Shown one piece after another: positions 1 to 8,486 of a stretch of DNA of 38,791 nt. The position numbers and the translations under genes were made by a program. Below the pieces are notes generated by a model that had not been told where the DNA came from, searched no databases, and saw nothing but the letters and a program-made list of their open reading frames with translations. Source of the stretch: Candidatus Cloacimonas sp. (GTDB lineage Bacteria; Cloacimonadota; Cloacimonadia; Cloacimonadales; Cloacimonadaceae); the NCBI GenBank assembly GCA_035403355.1, contig DAONFA010000025.1, positions 1-38,791 of the forward strand, given 5' to 3'. The stretch's first letter is position 1, and every line of letters starts with the position of its first letter.

Positions 1-102
1 TTTTCACCTGCCTTCAATCTCTCTACACCCCACCATCTTTTTCACTTACAACCGCACTACAACTGGTTTCCAAACCGAAAAATTGTGAGTTAAAACAGAA
101 AG
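1..102 (+). repeat. Outer inverted repeat, left arm (cut by window edge)
   Basis: This stretch matches the reverse complement of 4522-4624 over its whole length with scattered mismatches. The shared core reads AACCGAAAAATTGTGAGTTA. The match runs up to base 1, so the arm probably continues left of the window. Together the two arms enclose the restriction-modification operon and its direct repeats. Short minus-strand reading frames here are translations of the repeat and are not taken as genes. The repeat is seen directly; its role as an element boundary is inferred. Confidence 0.75.
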
Positions 103-167
103 CCCACCCCCTTCCAACCGCTCTGTAACTGGTTTCCAAACCGAAAAATTGTGAGTTAAAACAGAAA
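61..167 (+). repeat. 41-nt tandem repeat, two copies 66 nt apart
   Basis: Bases 61-101 and 127-167 are the same 41-nt sequence, beginning AACTGGTTTCC and ending AAAACAGAAA. They are separated by a different C-rich linker. The first copy is the inner end of the outer inverted-repeat arm, so this side carries one and a half copies where the right side (4522-4563) has one. Confidence 0.8.
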
Positions 168-233
168 ATTACATCCTCATATAGCTGTCTCCTATCTTCC
201 TTACCCCAAGCCCTCAATCTACCGTTTAACATC

Positions 234-270
234 CCTTAATCAAGCGTTAATAATTAACGCTTGATTAAGG
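234..270. repeat. Perfect 18-bp inverted repeat with 1-nt centre
   Basis: CCTTAATCAAGCGTTAAT (234-251) is followed by a single A and then by its exact reverse complement (253-270). No T-tract follows on either strand, so it is not a classical intrinsic terminator. Such a long uninterrupted dyad could be a protein-binding site, a recombination site or a transposon relic. None of these can be decided from sequence alone. Confidence 0.8.
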
Positions 271-682
271 TTAGATAAACACTTGATTTATGCTCTCAGC
301 TTAGGGCGAAAAGCGGTCCTTAAATCTGAGATGCAGTTTACACTAAAATAGAAAATACCCGATGGCTGGTAAATAGATAAGGATAATACATAATACCAAT
401 CCCCAATTTTAAAGCTCGGGGAAAAATGAACTAACCAATCCTTGCTTTGCCAATTAACCGAAGTTTGCCAACGAACTTAATGTTTACCCGTTTTTTAGAA
501 GATTTTTATTCAGCACTTCAGTTGCTGAATTTGTCCATAAACTATGTGGCTTTTTTATTCGGATTATTTTTACAGTGGCAAATTCCTGATGAATTATAGA
601 AACGGTATTTTCCTTCTTCTTCAGTAACTGAACTTATTAAAAAGGGGGATACTTTTTTCCTTTACACCCCAAACTTATTTTG
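271..682. other. Gene-free stretch, AT-rich
   Basis: I see no reading frame with family features, no RNA gene and no clear promoter here. The stretch lies between the 18-bp palindrome and the left copy of the 310-bp direct repeat, downstream of the restriction-modification operon. Confidence 0.5.
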
Positions 683-996
683 CATAAAAAGAGCTACCTT
701 GCTCCAACCTGTCGCGTATTGAATTAAATTTTACAGGACTTATCCGTTATTCCCTCATCTTTTCCATTGGCTTTGAGAGACACAAAATTCAATTTCCTGG
801 TAATCCAGTCATCTGAATAGCAATTAGTATAGCAAAAAACAGACGCAGACAACTAATTTCACCTTCTAATCTTTCTTTTCTTTGGTTGAGTTATAAACTT
901 CTCCTTCTTTTTTGCATTAATCAAAACAAAGACCTTAGGACTACTTCACCTTTTTCTTCATCTGGTGTTACCTATTTTACACCAACCTTTGAGACA
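683..996 (-). repeat. Long direct repeat, copy A, next to the restriction-modification operon
   Basis: This 314-bp stretch aligns with 3996-4303 in the same orientation. Both start CATAAAAAG(A/G)GCTACCTT and both end CCTTTGAGACA. The last 79 bp (918-996) are identical to 4225-4303, while the rest has diverged with small indels. It ends 18 bp before the stop codon of the distal methyltransferase. Possible short peptides on the minus strand are broken differently in the two copies, so I treat it as non-coding or a decayed gene. The last block contains a 6-bp hairpin, TGGTGT/ACACCA. The strand given is the operon strand, for reference only. Confidence 0.8.
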
Positions 997-1013
997 CTAC
1001 AATAGAAATAGAA

Positions 1014-1700
1014 CTATGTTACTTTTTTCATTATTATTAAATATTTGAATCCTCGCAAGTAGAAATTGTATTTTTTTGCTTTATCAATCCAGAAAGGTGT
1101 ATTGGATGTTTGATTATGCCTTGCAACTGCAACTATATCAACTGGTTGGAAATATTTAGCCAATATATTATAAATATTTAGACCTACAGGTATAAAACCA
1201 CTTTTCTTTCTCCAATGATCTCCAATGAGCCATGCAATATATTTATTTATTTTAAGAATACGGTATGCTTCGTTTGCTACTTTTTCTAATTCTATGAAAA
1301 AAGTTTCATTTTCGCACGATATATTTCCTATGTTGTCAGGATGTTTGTTGTAATCAATATTATCTGAATAAGGAGAATCAATGAAGATTAAATCGGCAAT
1401 TTTGTCTTCAACAGGTAAATTTCTGGCATCTGCTTGTTGAATATCTTCTCTAAAGGGAACTATATCAAATCCAAGAACTTTCCTATTTTCTTCCTTGCAA
1501 ACATCAATAGTTGTTCCACTTCCACACATTGGATCAATTACTAAATCGCCTTCTTTTGTATATCTTTGGACAAGATTCCAGATAATAAATGCCGGAGTAA
1601 CGCCCCGGTATTTATTAAAACCATGGGGTTTATCACCATAATTCTGGGTGGGGTAATCCCAAAGGGTGGTTGTCTCAAGTTCTAACTTTTTATTGTTCAT
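1014..1700 (-). CDS. DNA methyltransferase (N4-cytosine/N6-adenine type), small
   Basis: A 228-residue amino-methyltransferase that would protect one strand or one version of the site cut by the neighbouring endonuclease. The AdoMet-binding motif DPMCGSGTT is at residues 56-64. The catalytic motif follows it as DSPY at 108-111, in the SPPY/DPPY position. The order (AdoMet site first, catalytic site second) and the compact size fit the N6/N4 methylase family. The target base cannot be fixed by eye. It is the last gene of the operon and its start overlaps the end of the endonuclease gene by 11 bp, which suggests coupled translation. The family is clear; the partnership with the endonuclease is inferred from the operon. 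Confidence 0.85.
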   Translation of the reverse strand: MNNKKLELETTTLWDYPTQNYGDKPHGFNKYRGVTPAFIIWNLVQRYTKEGDLVIDPMCGSGTTIDVCKEENRKVLGFDIVPFREDIQQADARNLPVEDKIADLIFIDSPYSDNIDYNKHPDNIGNISCENETFFIELEKVANEAYRILKINKYIAWLIGDHWRKKSGFIPVGLNIYNILAKYFQPVDIVAVARHNQTSNTPFWIDKAKKYNFYLRGFKYLIIMKKVT

Positions 1701-2376
1701 TATTTAATAATCTCTTTAAATCATCTATAAAGTGCTCAAAAAGTTTAACCTTATTGCTTTCTTCTATATCTTCTTCCGTTAAAACATAACTACCATCAAG
1801 ATCTGTTTCTACAATAGCTCTTCCTTTCTTAGCTGGAATCTTTTTTGTTAATGTACCATCTTCATCAGGAGTTATGAAATAAACTTTTATATGTTTTGTA
1901 ACTTCGTCCTGTATAAATTTAAATTTCCAGTAACCCGTTTGTGCAATTCGTTCTCTTAAGGAAACTTTACTTGATATAACTGCAAGCACCTTCAAAGACA
2001 ATGGATTGTAAATAACAATATCAACATCAGGTAAATGTAATCCAAATTCTCCATAATTAATAGCTAAATTTCTTTTAATCTGGCTTAGCTCTTTAGTTAG
2101 TTTTGTTCTTCTTTCAAGTTGATTGCCATTAATGACTTTTAATCCAATTTCTTCTACTTCATCTGTAATTATAAACTGGATTAATTTCTCAAAATTTTTC
2201 CCTTTAAATGCTCTCCAGCTTTGTTCATAATCTTTATTTGGTGTTGGATTTTTCAGCCAATCCGCTTGATGAATCTCTTTTGCTTCTTTCAATAATTCAG
2301 ATATATGCTTATAAGTTTCGGCACCAAAATATTCTTTTTTTTCAAGATACAATTTTTTTAAATCTTCAAAGTTCAT
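1690..2376 (-). CDS. Type II restriction endonuclease, PD-(D/E)XK fold, possibly BsaWI-like
   Basis: A 228-residue protein lying between two DNA methyltransferases. Residues 116-125 read PDVDIVIYNP and are followed by a hydrophobic strand ending in SSK (135-137), the layout of a PD-(D/E)XK nuclease site. D117 or D119 and K137 are the candidate catalytic residues. The segment SLRERIAQTGYWK (139-151) resembles a conserved stretch I associate with BsaWI-type and related type II enzymes; this is a recollection, not a search result. The usual acidic residue of the EXK element is replaced by serine. The start lies 1 nt after the stop of the upstream methyltransferase, so the genes are almost certainly co-translated. 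Specificity cannot be read from the sequence. Confidence 0.7.
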   Translation of the reverse strand: MNFEDLKKLYLEKKEYFGAETYKHISELLKEAKEIHQADWLKNPTPNKDYEQSWRAFKGKNFEKLIQFIITDEVEEIGLKVINGNQLERRTKLTKELSQIKRNLAINYGEFGLHLPDVDIVIYNPLSLKVLAVISSKVSLRERIAQTGYWKFKFIQDEVTKHIKVYFITPDEDGTLTKKIPAKKGRAIVETDLDGSYVLTEEDIEESNKVKLFEHFIDDLKRLLNNEQ

Positions 2377-2377
2377 T

Positions 2378-3802
2378 TCATTTATCCTTTAATCCAATTA
2401 CAATATATTCTATTGGATATGCTTCAAAATTTGCCTCATTTTTAGTAGCAAATCTGCCTGTTTTTTCATCACGCTTTTGTGGAAGAATTTTGGAGGGTAT
2501 TTCTCTTTTGATTAATCTATCAAACTTAAAACCAGAATACTGCAAACTCTCAGCGAAAACTTCAGCATTTAGAATATCTATTCCCTTCAATTTTGTATCA
2601 CCTATTACATAACAACATCGCCCTCCTTTTTTCATAATTCTGAAACTTTCATCAAATACCTCTTGCATATCAATGAAAAACGCTTCAATTTCTTTTGCCA
2701 TTTTTTTGCTTTTATGTTCCATTTTTTCTACTATATCCTTGGCAATTAAACTCTTTAATACTCTATTTTCGTATTTCTTATATGAAGTTCCAATAAATTC
2801 CTTTTTATATTCTATAAGGTCATCAGCTAAATCAAGCCAAATTGTTGATAATTGATGAATGTCTGCATATTCATAACTTGTTACATAAGGACTGGAAGTT
2901 ATAACCAAGTCCACTGTCTCATCATCTAAAGGTTGATTTTTTGCATTTCCTATTTTAATATTGAGGTATTGATTTAAATTCTCTATAACATTCTTATGAA
3001 CAATATTATAAAATTCCCTATTTCCATTCTGCATCTTCATTAAATGTCTTCTGAAGGTTTCAAATGGTTTGGATGTTTTTTTATTAAAGTCCCTTGTTGG
3101 TTTTGTGCTTCCTTGAAGCCAGATAGAACAACTTTTTAAGATATGGCTGAAGGCAACAAGAAAGAAGTTTCTAATGTTTTCATCTTCTTCCTTGTAAATT
3201 ACTCTTAGTATTTTACCTAACTCAATTTTATTTTTTTCTGAAAACCAATAATCAATCCTGTCCAAATGCTTTTGTGGAATCAAGGGTTCAAAATTATCAC
3301 CTAAAAATGTTATCTGAGGGCTATTGAGCATTTTCAATTCAAATAAAAGATTATTAATTTTTGTTTCAAGATATTCTGGTTCTATAGGAGTAGCTTTTAC
3401 TTTTGTTATTAGATAAGCAATTTTATTTATATCAGTTCCACTTACTTTAAATCCTCTTGATATACCCGTAATGATTGTTGTTCCACATCCAAAAAAAGGA
3501 TCATTTATATGCGCTTCACTACAAATAATATTTTCATCAATTAATTTTTCCACCAGCTGTGGTATAAACTTTGCAGGATACCTATGATAATTATGAGTCC
3601 ATTTACCTGTATCGGATGGTTTATATTCAATAAAAGACCAATCTGTGTCTATTTCTTTTGTATTAAATACCTGAATAATATCTTGAGGAGATTTATTTAT
3701 TCCGCTGTTCTCATTAATATTAGGAATAGTTTCAGTTGCATCTATTCTATTGCTAAATTCCCAATTAGAGCTTCCAATTTTCATTTCTTGGGTAGTTTTC
3801 AT
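2378..3802 (-). CDS. DNA methyltransferase, probably cytosine-N4 type, large
   Basis: A 474-residue methyltransferase that opens the restriction-modification operon, so modification would be made before the nuclease. The AdoMet-binding motif DPFFGCGTT is at residues 101-109. The catalytic motif TSSPYVTSYEYAD starts at 302, far downstream. The SPPY-like motif favours N4-cytosine (possibly N6-adenine) over C5 methylation. The roughly 190 residues between the motifs would hold the target-recognition region. It is twice the size of the second methyltransferase at 1014-1700, so the two are not recent duplicates. The next gene begins 1 nt after the stop. Confidence 0.85.
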   Translation of the reverse strand: MKTTQEMKIGSSNWEFSNRIDATETIPNINENSGINKSPQDIIQVFNTKEIDTDWSFIEYKPSDTGKWTHNYHRYPAKFIPQLVEKLIDENIICSEAHINDPFFGCGTTIITGISRGFKVSGTDINKIAYLITKVKATPIEPEYLETKINNLLFELKMLNSPQITFLGDNFEPLIPQKHLDRIDYWFSEKNKIELGKILRVIYKEEDENIRNFFLVAFSHILKSCSIWLQGSTKPTRDFNKKTSKPFETFRRHLMKMQNGNREFYNIVHKNVIENLNQYLNIKIGNAKNQPLDDETVDLVITSSPYVTSYEYADIHQLSTIWLDLADDLIEYKKEFIGTSYKKYENRVLKSLIAKDIVEKMEHKSKKMAKEIEAFFIDMQEVFDESFRIMKKGGRCCYVIGDTKLKGIDILNAEVFAESLQYSGFKFDRLIKREIPSKILPQKRDEKTGRFATKNEANFEAYPIEYIVIGLKDK

Positions 3803-3995
3803 TTCACTTTACCTCTGTTTTACTACGGAATTAAAATTTCTATATTCCCAAATTCCCAAAAGTTGGTGTTCATTCCAACTTATTGTTTCTTTGGTTCGTT
3901 GAGGGCATCTACTAACCCTCGCTTCTCACAATCTATGTAAAATAATCAACAAATTGCATTGTTTTCAGCTTGTTAATCCAAGTCAAGTTCTTTTT
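3803..3995 (-). promoter_or_regulatory. Probable 5' region of the restriction-modification operon with two hairpins
   Basis: On the operon strand this is the only upstream DNA before the repeat copy. It can form a 7-bp hairpin AAGTTGG/CCAACTT (3860-3881) and a weaker GAGGG/CCCTC hairpin (3901-3920). I cannot place -35 and -10 boxes with confidence. A role in timing methyltransferase versus nuclease expression is possible but is inference. Confidence 0.3.
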
Positions 3996-4303
3996 CATAA
4001 AAAGGGCTACCTTACTTCAATCCGTTGCGTTTTCACTTAAACTGTATAGGCATTTTTAGGATGTTTCTGTTCCTTTCCAATGGCTTTGAAAGATACAATT
4101 TCCTGGTAATCCAGTCCTCTGAATAGCAATTAATATAGAACAAAACAGACGCAGGCAACTACTTCCGCCTTCTTATCTATCTTTTCTTTGGTTGAGTCAT
4201 AAACTTCTCCTTGTTCTTTGGTTCTAATCAAAACAAAGACCTTAGGACTACTTCACCTTTTTCTTCATCTGGTGTTACCTATTTTACACCAACCTTTGAG
4301 ACA
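3996..4303 (-). repeat. Long direct repeat, copy B, upstream of the restriction-modification operon
   Basis: The 308-bp partner of 683-996 in the same orientation. The 79 bp at 4225-4303 are identical to copy A. It sits about 190 bp upstream of the first methyltransferase start. Recombination between the two copies would remove the whole three-gene operon and leave one repeat copy. Confidence 0.8.
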
Positions 4304-4521
4304 TAACCTGCTATCATTTTATCCCCCAGATTTGTCTCTATTATTTACTTTATAATTATAATCAGAATTTTAGGAAAAGCACTTTTTATTTTGCAATCTA
4401 AGCGACAGGGAGAATTTCTCTATCGTTTTTTTTGCCTGAACAAGGCAGTGGAAAAAAAGCAGGATTGTTAGTTTATACCTTTTAAAGAGGGTGATTGATT
4501 GTTCAGTTGTAAGGGTGCATA

Positions 4522-4624
4522 CTTTCTGTTTTAACTCACAATTTTTCGGTTTGAAAACCAGTAGTAGATTAGTTGTAAGTGAGAAAAGAAGGTGGGGTGT
4601 GGTTGCATTGAAGGCAGGTGAAAA
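4522..4624 (-). repeat. Outer inverted repeat, right arm
   Basis: The reverse complement of this stretch matches bases 1-102, including the core AACCGAAAAATTGTGAGTTA. It lies just outside direct-repeat copy B. Overlapping short reading frames on both strands have no family features and are not annotated. Confidence 0.75.
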
Positions 4625-5108
4625 TTGTAAGTCAAAACCTCCCGCCGGTTGCATCGTAAATTTTACGAGGGGTTTACACCGCCATCGCTATCAATGTATC
4701 GCCCAAAGGGGCTTTAAGAACTTCTAAAACTTCTCGAAAACATAATTAAAGACCCAATTGATTGTACATTCCCGTATTATTATTATAGTGATGTTGAAAA
4801 TTATCAACAGAAGTTTGTCATTCGTATAATATTAACTCAGAATGAGATATGCAATATATTTGCAAATTTTCGGGGGAAGGGTGGTAAAAAATGATATTAA
4901 CTTATTAACCTTTTGCCTTGACAACGATTGGAGCAAATTATGATGTGCGCAATAAGGATATACTTTATTATAAAGGTGGTAAACAATGGATAGAAGGACA
5001 TCAAAAACCCTGAATACAAGTTACCATCAAAATTGGGGACTGAAGTATTTAAGGGAAATAGTTCTTCTTCAGGATGCAAAAGAGAACCGAAAAAATAGCA
5101 CCTTCAGG
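4625..5108. other. Gene-free stretch ahead of the DUF2341 gene
   Basis: No gene was recognised. It holds a short palindrome TCGTAAATTTTACGA (near 4653-4667) and, close to its right end, a possible promoter and an AT palindrome, listed separately. Confidence 0.5.
4918..4944 (+). promoter_or_regulatory. Possible sigma-70-like promoter for the DUF2341 gene
   Basis: TTGACA (4918-4923) is followed after 15 bp by TATGAT (4939-4944). The boxes are good but the spacing is shorter than the usual 16-18 bp. It would give an untranslated leader of about 150 nt before the chosen start at 5109. Confidence 0.3.
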
Positions 5109-8100
5109 ATGAAGACAAAACTTATTTTCATATTTCTTACTATGCTTGTTTTTTCACTCAACTTCTTAACTGCACAAACCTGGAATTATTTCAAATATCA
5201 GACATTTACTCAGCTTGCAGATACAGGCACTAACTATCAGGTTCGCTTTACAGTCCATTACGGGAACGGAACGGATAACGGAGAAAATGTTTATTTAAAT
5301 AGTAACTGCCGAACAGATTTTGGTGATCTCAGATTCTTTGAAGGAGCTACTGAACTTGACTACTGGATGGAATCCAAGACGGATAGTGATAATGCCGTTT
5401 TCTGGGTGGAAATTGCCGGTGACTTAAGCACTGCCAATAGAACAGTAACCTTAAAATACGGCAATTCTTCTGCTGCTACAACTTCCAATGGACCAAACAC
5501 TTTCATCTTTTTTGACGATTTCAGTAATGGTTTAAGCAAATGGGCTCAAGAAGTTATTTCTGGAACAATTTCTATACCAAGTGGAGAAAATTTTGTTCGC
5601 TGTGGCGGTGGAACATCTGTTTCACCATGGGGTCATACTGTATTAGGTTCATCTGCAACTTATTCTGGATTTGCCAATAATGCAGTAGAATATAGATATC
5701 TTGTAGCAACTAATGCGATCTGCGAAGTTGGCATAAGAGGTAATTATACAAATAATACCGGCTACAAGGGCAGAAGTGATGCCAGAAAATATAATTATGG
5801 TGGTTCTGGAATTTTAGATTCGCCTTATCAATCACCTTGGAACTTTCTATCTGACGCTGGAGAAGATTTAGACCCTCCCACAGTAAATGTTTGGTATAGG
5901 GGAACTTTTACTGCATATAACTCAAATTTGAAATTATATCGCAATGGGATTCTAAAACGCAGTTCTACTTTGGGAACTTATACAACTGCAGGAGAAATAT
6001 CTTTACAAAATCACGAAGGTGATCATACGGATTATGATTGGGTAGCAGTAAGGAAATTTGCCGGTTCAGAACCTGCGCGGGGTAATTGGGGTGGAGGCAA
6101 TTTTTGGCAATATGCAAAAGCACAAACTATAAATCTACTTGCAAATACCGGAACAAACTATCAGGTTCGCTTTACAGTTCATTACGGAAATGGAACTGAT
6201 AGCGGAGAAAATGTTTATTTAAATAGTAATTGCCGAACTGATTTTGGTGATCTCAGATTCTTTGAAGAGAAAACTGAACTTGACTACTGGATGGAAACCA
6301 AAACGGATAGTGATAATGCCGTTTTCTGGGTGGAAATTGCCGGTGACTTAAGCACTGCCGATAGAACAATAACCTTAAAATATGGCAATTCTTCTGCTAC
6401 TACAACTTCTAATGGACCAAATACTTTCATCTTTTTTGACGATTTCAGTAATGGTTTAAGCAAATGGACTCAAGAAGTTACTTATGGAATAATTTCAATA
6501 CCGAGTGGGGAAAATTATGTTCGTTGTGAGGGTGGAGTACATGATTCACCCCACGGTCATACTGTTTTAGGTTCATCTGCAACTTATACTGGATTTGCCA
6601 ATAATGCAATAGAATATAAATATCGTTTAGCAACTGATACAATCTGCGAAGTTGGTATAAGAGGTGATGAAACAACTGATGCCGGTTACAAGGGAAGAAG
6701 TGATACCAGAGCTGGGCAAGGTTCTTCAATTTTAACTCCCCCTTATTCTGGATGGGGGTTTTTATCTGATGCGGGTGCAGATGGTAGTGTTCCATCTGCA
6801 AATACTTGGTATAGGGGGACTTTTACTGCATATAACTCAAATTTAAAATTATATCGTGATGGAGTATTAAAACGCAGTTCTACTTTGGGAACCTATACCA
6901 CCGCAGGAGAAATCTCTTTACAAAATCACTATGGTTCTTATACTGATTACGATTGGGTAGCAGTAAGAAAATTTGCCGATTCAGAACCTACGCGAGGAAG
7001 TTGGGGTAGTGAACAATCCCTGTATAATCCACTGACTGAAGTTTCTTCTAATTCTTTAACTGATTTCATCTATGAGCGGGGTTTGGGTCCTTCTCCAATT
7101 CAAGATTTTACTGTAACTGGTTCAAACCTTTCGGCAAATATTAGTATTGATGCTCCCCCTGATTTTGAAATCTCACTTCAACCAGGAGCTAATTTTACTG
7201 CTCAAGATCCCATAGTTTTATCCCTATCTCAAGAGATAGTTATCACTGCAACGATTTATGTGCGTATAAAGGCAGGGTTGAATAATGGAACTTATGCAGA
7301 AAATATAACTATAACTTCCACAGGCACTACAGATAAATCTATATCTTGTGCAGGTGTAGTAACTGCAAATTATCCTGAAGATACACCTGTAGAAGAAAAT
7401 GGTGTAACTATTACATTAAGTGGAGGCGATGGCAATAAAGGTAGTGGAACTATTCCTGAAATTCCCAATCCCAATATTACAGAATATCTTGGTTTTACTT
7501 TTCTCTTAGGCGATAACATACATATCTGGCATATAAAAATGGAGACCAGTTATACTTACGGAGCATATTATAATAATAATAATTGGATTATAGGTAATCG
7601 TAATGGAGATTCTATAGTATTTGATATTTACTTCAGTAAAGGGAAAGGAGATGTTGAAATTCCAGTTATTTTGAGTAATTTTGATCCTACTTTACCAGTG
7701 GAACTATCTGCTTTTACCCTAAATCTAAATTATCAGCACGGAGTTAATGTAATGTGGGCTACCCAATCGGAAACAGGATTAAATGGTTTTTATGTGCAGC
7801 GGGGAACAATTGATAATCTTTCTCAAGCAGTTATTGTTAGCCCTTTAATTCAGGGAACTAATACTTCTCAATTGCATGTGTATATGTTTACTGATAAAGA
7901 GATAGATGAACCTGGAACATATTATTACTGGCTGGAAGCACAGGATTATGATGGTTTTGTTACATATTATGGTTCCAGAAGTATAGTTTATGAAAACGGC
8001 AATAGCGGAACACCGGAAATACCTTTGGTTACAGGAATCCGATCTCTTTTCCCCAATCCTTTCAATCCTGCTGCAACTATTATGTATGAACTAAGTCAAC

Positions 8101-8303
8101 CGGCAGAAGTGAAAATCAATGTCTATAATACTCGCGGTCAATTAGTGCATAATTTTGCCTTGGGACAAAAAGAAAGAGGTAGATATAAACTGCTTTGGGA
8201 AGGTGACGATAATTATGGTAATCCTTGTGGAAATGGTATCTATTACATCAGAATGCAAGCAGGGAAAGAAATTTCCATCAAAAAAGCAATGCTTATGAAA
8301 TGA
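5109..8303 (+). CDS. Secreted DUF2341 repeat protein with FlgD/T9SS-like C-terminal sorting domain
   Basis: A predicted surface or secreted protein of 1064 residues. Residues 1-23 form a clear signal peptide (MKTKLIFIFL, ending near LTAQ). I therefore chose the ATG at 5109 over the in-frame ATG at 4986, which would bury the signal behind 41 polar residues, although the ribosome site at 5109 is weak. Residues about 26-334 and 334-638 are two copies of a DUF2341 module (YxVRFTVHYGNGTD, GDLRFFE, LDYWME) plus a concanavalin-like tail (YRGTFTAYNSNLKLYR). An Ig-like stretch follows (about 648-753). After LPVELSAF (from about 862), a C-terminal domain begins with FPNPFNPAATI near 981, as in type IX secretion or FlgD-like sorting domains. 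A sugar-binding or adhesive role is a guess. The two modules are near-identical DNA copies 924 bp apart. Confidence 0.85.
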   Translation: MKTKLIFIFLTMLVFSLNFLTAQTWNYFKYQTFTQLADTGTNYQVRFTVHYGNGTDNGENVYLNSNCRTDFGDLRFFEGATELDYWMESKTDSDNAVFWVEIAGDLSTANRTVTLKYGNSSAATTSNGPNTFIFFDDFSNGLSKWAQEVISGTISIPSGENFVRCGGGTSVSPWGHTVLGSSATYSGFANNAVEYRYLVATNAICEVGIRGNYTNNTGYKGRSDARKYNYGGSGILDSPYQSPWNFLSDAGEDLDPPTVNVWYRGTFTAYNSNLKLYRNGILKRSSTLGTYTTAGEISLQNHEGDHTDYDWVAVRKFAGSEPARGNWGGGNFWQYAKAQTINLLANTGTNYQVRFTVHYGNGTDSGENVYLNSNCRTDFGDLRFFEEKTELDYWMETKTDSDNAVFWVEIAGDLSTADRTITLKYGNSSATTTSNGPNTFIFFDDFSNGLSKWTQEVTYGIISIPSGENYVRCEGGVHDSPHGHTVLGSSATYTGFANNAIEYKYRLATDTICEVGIRGDETTDAGYKGRSDTRAGQGSSILTPPYSGWGFLSDAGADGSVPSANTWYRGTFTAYNSNLKLYRDGVLKRSSTLGTYTTAGEISLQNHYGSYTDYDWVAVRKFADSEPTRGSWGSEQSLYNPLTEVSSNSLTDFIYERGLGPSPIQDFTVTGSNLSANISIDAPPDFEISLQPGANFTAQDPIVLSLSQEIVITATIYVRIKAGLNNGTYAENITITSTGTTDKSISCAGVVTANYPEDTPVEENGVTITLSGGDGNKGSGTIPEIPNPNITEYLGFTFLLGDNIHIWHIKMETSYTYGAYYNNNNWIIGNRNGDSIVFDIYFSKGKGDVEIPVILSNFDPTLPVELSAFTLNLNYQHGVNVMWATQSETGLNGFYVQRGTIDNLSQAVIVSPLIQGTNTSQLHVYMFTDKEIDEPGTYYYWLEAQDYDGFVTYYGSRSIVYENGNSGTPEIPLVTGIRSLFPNPFNPAATIMYELSQPAEVKINVYNTRGQLVHNFALGQKERGRYKLLWEGDDNYGNPCGNGIYYIRMQAGKEISIKKAMLMK
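5185..7020 (+). repeat. 924-bp in-frame tandem duplication inside the DUF2341 gene
   Basis: Copy 1 (about 5185-6108) and copy 2 (about 6109-7020) keep an offset of 924 bp, which is 308 codons. Long stretches are nearly identical; for example AACTATCAGGTTCGCTTTAC occurs at 5232 and 6156. The middle of the unit, after the GHTVLGSSATY motif, differs more at protein level. Confidence 0.85.
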
Positions 8304-8375
8304 AGATAGGATTTCAGGATAAGGATTTTAGAAACGAGGATTTCAGGATTTAAGGATTAAGAGGATAAATTTAAC

Positions 8376-8486
8376 AGAGGGCTGAGAGCAGAGGGCTGAG
8401 GGCTGAGGGCTGAGGGCTGAGAGCAGAGGGCTGAGAGCAGAGGGCTGAGAGCTGAGAGCTAAGGGCTGAGGGCTGAGGGCTGAGAG
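8376..8486. repeat. Minisatellite of 7-nt GAGGGCT/GAGAGC-type units
   Basis: GAGGGCT and GAGAGCA/GAGAGCT units are repeated for about 110 bp with small variations. It lies between two convergent transcription units. A minus-strand reading frame here translates to SALSPQP-like repeats and is not taken as a gene. Confidence 0.85.

Noticed and set aside
23..232. Small minus-strand frame with twice-repeated CFNSQFFGLETS
   Set aside because: It is the translation of the 41-nt tandem repeat, and a similar peptide arises from the inverted copy near 4530.
683..996. Direct repeat as a complete insertion sequence
   Set aside because: No transposase frame is present and the two copies are broken differently in all frames; only a relic or non-autonomous element is possible.
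4370..4727. Overlapping small frames on both strands
   Set aside because: They lie over the inverted-repeat arm, have no recognised motif and no good ribosome site.
4986..5108. Upstream start for the DUF2341 protein
   Set aside because: It would place 41 polar residues before an excellent signal peptide, although its ribosome site (AAAGGTGG) is better; kept as an alternative only.
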